Source: Patescibacteria group bacterium
Lineage (GTDB): Bacteria > Patescibacteriota > Patescibacteriia > UBA9934 > GWF2-40-263
Length of the DNA stretch: 5,524 bases
NCBI GenBank assembly: GCA_004298405.1
Contig: SCSL01000054.1
Span: 1-5,524, forward strand
Direction of reading: 5' to 3'
This document shows, in pieces, positions 1 to 4,452 of this stretch. Position 1 is the first letter of the stretch, and each line of letters opens with the position of its first letter. The notes below the pieces were generated by a model. It was not told where the DNA came from, did no database searches, and saw nothing but the letters and a program-made list of their open reading frames with translations. Position numbers and translations under genes: made by a program.

Positions 1-281
1 ACTTCGAAGCAACGTTTCCTGTCACGCTCGTGAACTGGGATGGGCTCATCATTGCCGAAGGCTATGCAACTGCGCTGGGGGAATGGATGACAGAAGACAA
101 CGTTCCGTTTACGGCCACGCTCGAGTTCACCGACGTCCTTCCACTCACAGATGAGATTGAGGATCTTAGCCAGGTCGAAGAATTTATGAAAAAGGGGACG
201 CTCATCTTACAACGCGACAACCCATCAGGGCTCCCGGAAAATGACGACGCCGTCGAGTTCTCGATTCGATTTGTTGAATAA
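1..281 (+). CDS. Gmad2-domain protein, C-terminal part (5' end outside window)
   Basis: The frame is open from the window edge (first whole codon at 3) to TAA at 279-281, so this is a gene tail of about 92 codons. The GTG at 30 is only an internal codon: residues before it (FEATFPVTLV) already match the family. Recognisable Gmad2 (immunoglobulin-like spore-germination-associated) hallmarks are FEATFPV, then WMTEDNVPF, then GTLILQRDNPSGLPENDDAVEFSIRF at the end. The domain is thought to be an extracytoplasmic beta-sandwich, often at the C-terminus of secreted or lipid-anchored proteins; any signal peptide would lie upstream of the window. A stretch of acidic residues (about TDEIEDLSQVEEF) between the two conserved blocks looks like a loop insertion. 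The exact role is unknown. Family membership is from motif recognition; the secreted location is inferred. Confidence 0.8.
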   Translation, partial: FEATFPVTLVNWDGLIIAEGYATALGEWMTEDNVPFTATLEFTDVLPLTDEIEDLSQVEEFMKKGTLILQRDNPSGLPENDDAVEFSIRFVE

Positions 282-299
282 CATGGTCTGTGCTAGTGT
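271..299 (+). promoter_or_regulatory. Possible extended -10 promoter for the metK riboswitch transcript
   Basis: TGC-TAGTGT at 291-299 fits an extended -10 (TGn followed by TAnnnT). A poor -35 (TTGTTG, 271-276) lies 17 bases upstream. The predicted start near 306 would place the whole SAM aptamer at the 5' end of the mRNA, which is the main support. The match to consensus is weak. Confidence 0.3.
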
Positions 300-313
300 G
301 TTGTCACAACTGA

Positions 314-410
314 AGACTATCAAGAGACGGTGAGGGACATGGCCCTGCGATCCGTCGGCAACCCTCAGCAATGAGAAGGTGCCAACTCCATCCCGCCAGG
401 GAAAGATAAT
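314..410 (+). ncRNA. SAM-I (S-box) riboswitch aptamer
   Basis: This binds S-adenosylmethionine and switches off the downstream metK operon. Conserved blocks appear in the right order: CTATCAAGAGA (317-327), GAGGGA (332-337), GGCCC (341-345), GGCAACC (357-363), AAGGTGCCAACTCC (376-389) and GGGAAAGATA (399-408). Helices can be traced. P1 is TATC 318-321 with GATA 405-408, possibly extended by ACAA 306-309 with TTGT 411-414. P2 is CGG 328-330 with CCG 352-354 and GGG 334-336 with CCC 343-345. P3 is CTCA 364-367 with TGAG 372-375. P4 is TCCC 391-394 with GGGA 399-402. Its position directly before metK fits the known biology of the class. The short P1 is the only weak element. Confidence 0.93.
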
Positions 411-448
411 TTGTAATCACTCTTTCCGATAGGGAAGAGTATTTTTTT
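400..448 (+). terminator. Riboswitch expression platform: antiterminator and intrinsic terminator that also holds the metK SD
   Basis: The terminator stem is ACTCTTTCC (419-427) with GGGAAGAGT (432-440), nine pairs with one G-U, loop GATA, followed by seven T's (442-448) that touch the metK ATG. The antiterminator is GGAAAGA (400-406) with TCTTTCC (421-427), seven perfect pairs. It uses the 3' strands of P4 and P1, so it cannot coexist with the SAM-bound aptamer. This is the expected OFF-switch logic: SAM bound gives termination. GGGAAGAG in the right terminator arm is also the only plausible Shine-Dalgarno for metK, so the same hairpin could block translation as well. Confidence 0.88.
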
Positions 449-1417
449 ATGAGTCTATTGCCACGAATCTACACCGTTGAGTCTGTCACGAAAGGTCACC
501 CTGATCGTGTGTGCGATCAGATTGCCGACCGCATTTTGCATGAGATTACTATTCAAGATCCGCATGCACGTGTCGCGGTCGAAGTGTTTGGGTGCAAGGG
601 AGTCGTCACGATCGGGGGAGAAGTGACCACGAGTGCGCGTGTCAACTACGAGGCGCTCGCGCGTGAGGTGCTTGAGAGTGTCGGCTATGACCCGGTCGAG
701 TTTCGTTTACATATGAACCAACAGTCGCCACAGATCGGTGCGGCGGTGAGCGATGGAGGTGCAGGCGATCAGGGGATCATGTATGGGTACGCAACCGCGG
801 ATACGACAAGTCACTTGCCGCTTGGGGTCGATCTCGCGCGCGGACTCACGAGTCGTCTTGAGGAATTGCGCGAGTCTGGTGAAGTACCGTGGCTCAGAAG
901 CGATGGCAAGAGCCAGGTCACCATTCGCGACGGCGCACCTGAAGTGATCGTCCTGAGCACCCAGCATGACGAGGGCGTGAGTCTTGAGGAAGTCCGATCT
1001 GAGATTGAAAAGCGAATTACCCCCCTCCTTTTTAAGGAGGGTTTGGGGGTGGTTATGCCGCCTCGCATCCTCATCAACCCCGCCGGCGCCTGGTCCATCG
1101 GCGGCTTTCACGCAGACTCAGGTCTTACCGGCCGTAAACTCGCCGTGGATGGCTACGGTGGAATCCTACCAGGCGGCGGCGGATCCACGCACGGCAAAGA
1201 CAATTCTAAAGTCGACCGTTCAGCCACACACAAGGCTCGCGAGGTGGCTGTTGATCTTGTTCGTCGCGGACTCGCACGTGAATGCCTCATCTCGGTTGCG
1301 TACGCAATCGGCGTAGACGAGCCCGTTATGTTGTACGCGATGAATGAAGGGAGGGAAGATATTACGCATCTTATCGATTCAAATCTTTTCCTTGCCACTC
1401 ATCTGCGATCCTCCTAA
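449..1417 (+). CDS. metK: S-adenosylmethionine synthetase MetK, C-terminally short
   Basis: This cytosolic enzyme makes S-adenosylmethionine from methionine and ATP and normally works as a tetramer or dimer pair. The 322-residue product carries the family's active-site motifs: GHPDR (16-20, His17 and Asp19), GGEVTTSA, GAGDQG followed by GYAT, DGKSQVT, STQHDE, INPAGAW, DSGLTGRK, GGGGSTHGKDNSKVDRSA and SYAIG-like AYAIG. Bacterial MetK is usually about 380-400 residues. This one stops soon after YAIGVDEP, at a unique tail (LFLATHLRSS), and lacks the conserved FDLRP, RPIY, GHFGR and PWE end, about 60 residues. No other frame before the next gene restores it. Residues near 191-205 (TPLLFKEGLGV) are encoded by a palindromic repeat-like element. 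The ATG at 449 is fixed by its place right after the riboswitch terminator; GGGAAGAG is the SD. The family call is certain; whether it is active is open. Confidence 0.93.
   Translation: MSLLPRIYTVESVTKGHPDRVCDQIADRILHEITIQDPHARVAVEVFGCKGVVTIGGEVTTSARVNYEALAREVLESVGYDPVEFRLHMNQQSPQIGAAVSDGGAGDQGIMYGYATADTTSHLPLGVDLARGLTSRLEELRESGEVPWLRSDGKSQVTIRDGAPEVIVLSTQHDEGVSLEEVRSEIEKRITPLLFKEGLGVVMPPRILINPAGAWSIGGFHADSGLTGRKLAVDGYGGILPGGGGSTHGKDNSKVDRSATHKAREVAVDLVRRGLARECLISVAYAIGVDEPVMLYAMNEGREDITHLIDSNLFLATHLRSS
1019..1050. repeat. Palindromic repeat-like element inside metK
   Basis: Perfect 8-base arms CCCTCCTT (1023-1030) and AAGGAGGG (1034-1041) flank TTT. Outer ACCCCC (1019-1024) can also pair with GGGGGT (1045-1050), giving a longer bulged hairpin. 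The C-run, TCCTT, AAGGA, G-run layout resembles short dispersed palindromic repeats that recur in many bacterial genomes and read through as a PLLxKEGLG-like peptide. Here it is in frame and encodes TPLLFKEGLGV. Only one copy is in the window, so its repeat status is inferred. Confidence 0.55.
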
Positions 1418-1428
1418 GATGGGGGCAT

Positions 1429-2004
1429 ATGAATCAACCAAAGAATTGCCTCGTGGTTCACGGGTGTCCTGGCGACGAAGAGTCCCTCATGGACCTAAGC
1501 GAACGCACCTATACCAAGCACTGGATCCCGTGGATTCGGCGCGAGTTAAACGCGCGGGGAATTCCCACGCAGGTTCCGCTTCTTCCAGAACCCTGGGCGC
1601 CCGTGTACGAAAAATTTAAGGCGGAGTTTGAGAAGTACCCTGTAAACGAATCGACGATCTTGATCGGTCATTCTTGTGGTGGCGCGTTCTTGGTGCGATG
1701 GCTTGGCGACACCAAACAAAAAATCGACACGCTCATCCTCGTCGCCCCATGGAAGATCCCCGATCCCGACAAGGTGGGACGCGATGCGTACTACACGTAC
1801 CCCATCGACGAAACGATTCCCGAGCGCGTCGGTCGCATCGTGATGTTCACCGCCGACGATGAAGAAGAGGACGGCAAGAAATCCGTCGAGATTTTTCACG
1901 CGGCGCTAGGCGGTGAACTCATCGAACTTCCCGGCCACGGTCATTTCACGATGGACTCCATGGGCACCGACGAATTCCCTGAACTGCTAAGCGCAATCCT
2001 ATGA
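1429..2004 (+). CDS. RBBP9/YdeN-like alpha/beta serine hydrolase
   Basis: This is a small single-domain alpha/beta hydrolase (191 residues, usual for the RBBP9/YdeN group), probably cytosolic, as there is no signal peptide or membrane segment. Visible elements are the first strand with the oxyanion-type HG (CLVVHGCPG, 7-15), the nucleophile elbow GHSCGG with Ser82, a later strand ending in TADDEE where Asp143 or Asp144 is the likely acid, and GHGHF with His172 as the likely base. It lacks a cap domain. The substrate is unknown; members are annotated as esterases or serine hydrolases. The gene starts 11 bases after the metK stop, with a G-run (1421-1425) as a poor SD, and overlaps the next gene by ATGA, so it should share the SAM riboswitch transcript. 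A link to SAM metabolism is suggested only by this position. Confidence 0.88.
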   Translation: MNQPKNCLVVHGCPGDEESLMDLSERTYTKHWIPWIRRELNARGIPTQVPLLPEPWAPVYEKFKAEFEKYPVNESTILIGHSCGGAFLVRWLGDTKQKIDTLILVAPWKIPDPDKVGRDAYYTYPIDETIPERVGRIVMFTADDEEEDGKKSVEIFHAALGGELIELPGHGHFTMDSMGTDEFPELLSAIL

Positions 2005-2351
2005 CCGACTTTGAACAACTTACTCAAGCCATCCAGCAGTTTATCAATGAGCGAGACTGGAAACAGTTTCATAAACCAAAAGACTGCGCGATCTCGCTCA
2101 CACTGGAAGCCGCAGAAGTGGCCGAGCTCTTCCAATGGAAAACCGACGAGCAGATGGCGACGATGAAGATCGGCGACAAACAAGATGATCTCGCCGATGA
2201 ACTTTCCGATGTCCTCTTTTGGGTCCTCGCCATGGCGTATGACTTCAACATCGACTTAAAATCTGCCTTCCTACGGAAGCTCGAAAAAAGTGCAAAAAAG
2301 TATCCCATTGAGAAGGTAAAGGGGAGTAATAAGAAATATACGGAGTATTAA
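2001..2351 (+). CDS. MazG-like nucleotide pyrophosphohydrolase (RS21-C6/dCTPase-type)
   Basis: The predicted activity is hydrolysis of a nucleoside triphosphate, often dCTP or a modified dNTP, to the monophosphate and pyrophosphate: a house-cleaning role in the cytosol. The 116-residue all-alpha protein shows the family's opening (NERDWKQFHKPKD, 16-28) and its metal-binding pair of motifs, Glu36-x-x-Glu39 (EAAE, in TLEAAEVAELFQW) and Glu67-x-x-Asp70 (ELSD, in ADELSDVLFWVLAMA). The length matches the short single-domain MazG-like group and not the tandem MazG. The Lys-rich C-terminus is typical. The ATG at 2001 overlaps the hydrolase stop (ATGA), showing translational coupling. It is the last gene of the metK operon. 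No clear terminator follows, and the next gene has its own promoter. Confidence 0.9.
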   Translation: MTDFEQLTQAIQQFINERDWKQFHKPKDCAISLTLEAAEVAELFQWKTDEQMATMKIGDKQDDLADELSDVLFWVLAMAYDFNIDLKSAFLRKLEKSAKKYPIEKVKGSNKKYTEY

Positions 2352-2389
2352 AAGTTCACGGACAATTGATATGTGGCATCTTTACCTAT

Positions 2390-2441
2390 TTTACAATAGG
2401 TTGACAATATAGCTTTTGTAGTTTACAATAAAGTTACAATA
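2390..2441 (+). repeat. Four phased TTTACAATA-type direct repeats (candidate operator)
   Basis: Near-identical 9-mers occur at 2390-2398 (TTTACAATA), 2401-2409 (TTGACAATA), 2422-2430 (TTTACAATA) and 2433-2441 (GTTACAATA). Start-to-start spacings are 11, 21 and 11 bases, about one, two and one helical turns, so all copies face the same side of the DNA. Copy 2 contains the -35 hexamer, copy 3 the -10, and copy 4 runs into the start codon. The layout suggests a binding array for a regulator, perhaps the HTH protein encoded next; that is inferred. Confidence 0.6.
2401..2429 (+). promoter_or_regulatory. Near-consensus sigma70-type promoter of the HTH-ATPase-STAS gene
   Basis: TTGACA (2401-2406), a 17-base spacer, and TACAAT (2424-2429) match the consensus in 11 of 12 positions. 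Transcription should begin near 2436, about five bases before the ATG at 2441. No SD is possible in so short a leader, so the mRNA would be almost leaderless. The promoter lies inside the phased repeat array. Confidence 0.85.
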
Positions 2442-3466
2442 TGGATTCAGATTTCAAGAAAATTCAAGACTTTGTTGAAAAACATAGACAGATTCAGTCG
2501 CGGGATGTGGTTGAGATGTTTTTTATTTCTCGACAAGCCGCTCAACGGAAGTTGCAGCAACTCGTGACGGATGGCACCCTTATTAAGGTTGGAAAAACAC
2601 GCGGTGCGCGGTATGTCTTGCCTCCGACATTGGACGGTGGACAGCCCGCGTTTTCACGTTCTCTCATGAACAAAAATCTTCAAGAACATGAGGTTCTTGA
2701 GGAAGTCTTTGTCCAGCTTCCCACTCTTAATCGTCTTCCAGAAAATGTACAAAGTATCTTTCGATATGCCTTTTCGGAAATGCTCAATAATGCCATCGAC
2801 CACTCCGGTTCATCAAAAATCGAGGTGCGTGTTGATCTTTTGCCAGCAGGGCTCATTTTTGAGATTCGTGATTTTGGTATTGGAGTCTTTCGTAATGTCA
2901 TGAAAAAGTTTAGGTTGGTCACTGAAACAGATGCTGTTGGTGAACTCATGAAAGGCAAAACAACCACACAACCAAAAGCGCATTCAGGTGAAGGAATCTT
3001 TTTTACGTCTAAAATGGCCGATACATTTCAGCTGGAGAGTTTTGGGCATGAACTCACGATCAGCAATACGATCCCTGACGTTTTTTTTCGAATTTTGGAT
3101 ACCAAGCTCAAAGGAACGTTGGTTCGGTTTATCATTCAGTCGTCATCCACGAAACATCTGATCGACGCATTCCGGGAGTATGAGTCACAAGATGGGGCGC
3201 ATGATTTTGATAAGACAAAAATTTTTGTGAAGTTGTTCATGTATGGAACCGTGCATGTGTCTCGCTCACAAGCCAAGCGTATTTTGGCGCATCTCCCTGA
3301 GCGATTCTCCCATGTCGTTTTAGATTTTGATTCCGTTCCTGTGATCGGACAAGCATTTGCTGACGAGGTATTTCGAGTCTTTCAAGATAAACATCCAGAG
3401 ATGACCATTGAAGCAATCAACACAAATGAAGCCGTTCAGTTCATGATTGATCGCGTTGTTACTTAA
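2441..3466 (+). CDS. Winged HTH - GHKL ATPase - DUF4325 (STAS-like) regulatory protein
   Basis: This 341-residue protein has three modules. Residues about 5-60 form a winged helix-turn-helix of DeoR/MarR-like style (SRDVVEMFFISRQAAQRKLQQLVTDG, then wing GKTRGARYVL). Residues about 80-232 form a GHKL/HATPase domain: N box EMLNNAIDHS (Glu113, Asn117, His121), G1 box DFGIG (144-148), a G2-like HSGEG (181-185) and GTLVRF (225-230). Residues about 258-341 form a DUF4325 STAS-like domain, marked by VVLDFDSVPVIGQAFADEVFRVF. In sporulation-type systems the anti-sigma kinase and the STAS antagonist are separate proteins; here both sit on one chain with a DNA-binding domain. This suggests a nucleotide- or phosphorylation-controlled DNA-binding switch. 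No signal peptide or membrane segment is seen. The gene is AT-richer than the metK operon, a possible sign of transfer. The domains are clear, but the biological role is unknown. Confidence 0.9.
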   Translation: MDSDFKKIQDFVEKHRQIQSRDVVEMFFISRQAAQRKLQQLVTDGTLIKVGKTRGARYVLPPTLDGGQPAFSRSLMNKNLQEHEVLEEVFVQLPTLNRLPENVQSIFRYAFSEMLNNAIDHSGSSKIEVRVDLLPAGLIFEIRDFGIGVFRNVMKKFRLVTETDAVGELMKGKTTTQPKAHSGEGIFFTSKMADTFQLESFGHELTISNTIPDVFFRILDTKLKGTLVRFIIQSSSTKHLIDAFREYESQDGAHDFDKTKIFVKLFMYGTVHVSRSQAKRILAHLPERFSHVVLDFDSVPVIGQAFADEVFRVFQDKHPEMTIEAINTNEAVQFMIDRVVT

Positions 3467-3498
3467 CCCAACGATAGATTTGAAAAAACTCAAACAGA

Positions 3499-3516
3499 AC
3501 CTCACCTGGGTCAGGT
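3499..3516. promoter_or_regulatory. Imperfect 18-base palindrome downstream of the HTH-ATPase gene
   Basis: ACCTCACC-TG-GGTCAGGT reads the same on both strands except for one C-C mismatch in each arm. It has no T-run after it, so it is not a normal terminator. It could be an operator, or part of a mobile-element end, since the next bases (GTCTCCACTGTCCACTTTTG) have an IS-end look. Both readings are guesses. Confidence 0.25.
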
Positions 3517-3542
3517 CTCCACTGTCCACTTTTGAACCAAAC

Positions 3543-3580
3543 AAATCTCAGCCCCCACATTCCTCTCGCGGGGGATTTAT
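3543..3580 (+). terminator. Terminator-like hairpin after the HTH-ATPase gene
   Basis: CCCCC (3552-3556) pairs with GGGGG (3570-3574), and AAAT (3543-3546) with ATTT (3575-3578), with a four- to five-base bulge on the left arm and a 13-base loop. The AT-rich tail (ATTTATT) is only partly a U-tract. It lies between two genes with no other stop signal, which supports a terminator, but the large loop makes it weaker than the hairpin at 4714-4740. Confidence 0.4.
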
Positions 3581-3617
3581 TGTAGGATGGGGACGATAAC
3601 GATTAAGCGAAAACTTT

Positions 3618-3929
3618 ATGAAATCTTGTGTCACCTGCGGCATGCCGCTTGAGGGAGAACATGTGGACGATTTTGGATTCGAGTCCGTAGACGGTCCGGT
3701 CTGTAGGTTTGATTCCGAGGATGGTGTCATCAAGTCCAGTCGGGATATTTTTCAAGGTGGTGTTGCCTTTTTTCTTGGCGCGGCAACAGACGGAGATCGC
3801 GATTTGGCGGAGAGACTGATCCGTACGAACATGAAACATCTTGCCTACTGGCAGGCGCATCCGTTTGAGGAGCTTGAGGGAGCGCAGGTATCCCCCGAAG
3901 AATTCCAGGCGGCCATGGCAAGGCTTTAG
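3618..3929 (+). CDS. Small zinc-ribbon family protein with a degenerate second Cys pair
   Basis: This 103-residue protein begins with CVTCGMPL (Cys4, Cys7), the standard opening of the putative zinc-ribbon proteins whose second half usually has a YCxxC knuckle. Here that site reads GPVCRFDSEDG: Cys29 is kept and position 32 is Asp. The rest follows the family layout: a helix after the ribbon (SSRDIFQGGVAFFLGA) and a C-terminal helix with MKHLAYW, like the usual M..LPAW motif. Function is unknown; a nucleic-acid or protein-binding role is only a guess. The ATG at 3618 is the one that brings in the CxxC motif. No good SD is visible upstream. A TAGGAT hexamer at 3583-3588 could be a -10. The DUF1905 gene follows after one base, so the two are probably co-transcribed. 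Confidence 0.72.
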   Translation: MKSCVTCGMPLEGEHVDDFGFESVDGPVCRFDSEDGVIKSSRDIFQGGVAFFLGAATDGDRDLAERLIRTNMKHLAYWQAHPFEELEGAQVSPEEFQAAMARL

Positions 3930-3930
3930 T

Positions 3931-4233
3931 ATGTTCATCAGGTCGCGGTCGAAAATTTGGCTTTACTCGGGCGACAAGGCGGCGTGGCATTTTCTGACGC
4001 TTTCAAACGTTGCGGCAGAGAAACTTAAAGCCGCGTTCAAACAACCGCGTCGTGGATGGGGATCGATTCCGGTCATTGTGCAGATTGGAAAAAGTCAGTG
4101 GAAGACGTCAGTATTTCCCGAGAGTAAGCTAGGAATTTTCATCCTGCCTATCAAGGCCAAGGTAAGAAAAGTCGAAAATATCAAACACGGGCGGACGGTC
4201 TCATTTACGATTGAGGTTGATCGTTGGAAATAA
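3931..4233 (+). CDS. DUF1905 domain protein
   Basis: This 100-residue protein consists of one DUF1905 domain, a small beta-barrel-like family of unknown function found in many bacteria, sometimes fused to a YdeI-type domain. The diagnostic order is clear: KIWLYSGDKAAWHFLTL (8-24), RRGWGSIPVIVQIG (40-53), WKTSVFP (57-63), ILPIKAKVRK (71-80) and IKHGRTVSFTIEV (84-96). The frame is open further upstream, but that part overlaps the zinc-ribbon gene and lacks family similarity, so the ATG at 3931 is chosen. An AAGG inside the end of the previous gene (3920-3923) could serve as SD. The stop is followed by a new promoter at 4258. Confidence 0.88.
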   Translation: MFIRSRSKIWLYSGDKAAWHFLTLSNVAAEKLKAAFKQPRRGWGSIPVIVQIGKSQWKTSVFPESKLGIFILPIKAKVRKVENIKHGRTVSFTIEVDRWK

Positions 4234-4257
4234 TCCATCATAAAGGAAATTTAGTTT

Positions 4258-4286
4258 TTGACAACCCGTCATTCCTTTGGCATGAT
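4258..4286 (+). promoter_or_regulatory. Extended -10 promoter upstream of the hairpin leader
   Basis: A perfect -35 TTGACA (4258-4263), a 17-base spacer, and -10 CATGAT (4281-4286) preceded by the extended motif TGG (4278-4280). Transcription should start near 4293. The end of the -10 is 12 bases from the ATG at 4298, the same distance as for the gene at 2441. Confidence 0.7.
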
Positions 4287-4297
4287 GTCAGCAACAT

Positions 4298-4372
4298 ATG
4301 ATTTATCGTTTTCAACAGATGAATCCAGCCCCGAAGCGTTCCATGGCGAACAGCTTCGTTTGGCGTTTCTAA
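4298..4372 (+). CDS. Possible 24-residue leader peptide
   Basis: ATG at 4298 opens a 24-codon frame (MIYRFQQMNPAPKRSMANSF then VWRF) ending at TAA 4370-4372, inside the loop of hairpin 2. A second in-frame ATG is at 4319. There is no SD, but the ATG is about five bases from the predicted transcript start, so leaderless initiation is possible. Translation would melt hairpin 1. The peptide has no run of one amino acid of the kind used in classic attenuators. It may be a chance ORF. Confidence 0.25.
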   Translation: MIYRFQQMNPAPKRSMANSFVWRF

Positions 4373-4393
4373 CGCTCAATTGAAAAGACAGAC

Positions 4394-4430
4394 AAAGCTG
4401 GTCGTCATGGTGACGCCCAGCTTTTCGTTT
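4394..4430 (+). terminator. Strong intrinsic terminator or attenuator before the small Cys-rich gene
   Basis: AAAGCTGG (4394-4401) pairs with CCAGCTTT (4417-4424), then after one T-C mismatch CGTC (4403-4406) pairs with GACG (4412-4415), loop ATGGT. TTTTCGTTT follows (4422-4430). It lies 22 bases before the ATG of the next gene, so it would stop most transcripts from the promoter at 4258 unless antagonised. Confidence 0.75.
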
Positions 4431-4452
4431 CATCTTCTGAAAGGAAAAAAGC

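Larger units (their letters stand above)
4293..4430 (+). ncRNA. Structured leader or small RNA with three hairpins
   Basis: The predicted transcript runs from the promoter at 4258-4286 to the terminator at 4394-4430, about 138 bases. Hairpin 1 is CGAAGCGTTC (4332-4341) with GAAC (4348-4351) and GCTTCG (4353-4358), ten pairs with one bulged A. Hairpin 2 is GCGTT (4363-4367) with AACGC (4371-4375). Hairpin 3 is the terminator. AGCGTT (4335-4340) can pair with AACGCT (4371-4376), which would exclude hairpins 1 and 2. Such alternative pairing is typical of attenuators. No known RNA family was recognised. No other promoter is visible before the gene at 4453, so an attenuated leader seems a little likelier than a free small RNA. 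Confidence 0.5.

Noticed and set aside
30..281. A complete 83-residue gene starting at GTG 30
   Set aside because: The frame is open to the window edge, and conserved Gmad2 residues occur before the GTG.
707..1111. Minus-strand open frames inside metK
   Set aside because: They lie opposite a clear MetK coding sequence and have no recognisable motifs.
2390..2441. CRISPR array
   Set aside because: The repeats are only 9 bases with 2- and 12-base gaps and overlap promoter elements.
3583..3588. TAGGAT as a conserved promoter motif before several genes (3583, 4816, 5496 region)
   Set aside because: Only three short matches, with differing flanks and no -35; kept only as a note at 4813-4821.
3841..3930. 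An earlier start for the DUF1905 protein
   Set aside because: The extra 30 codons overlap the zinc-ribbon gene and show no family similarity; ATG 3931 starts just before the domain.
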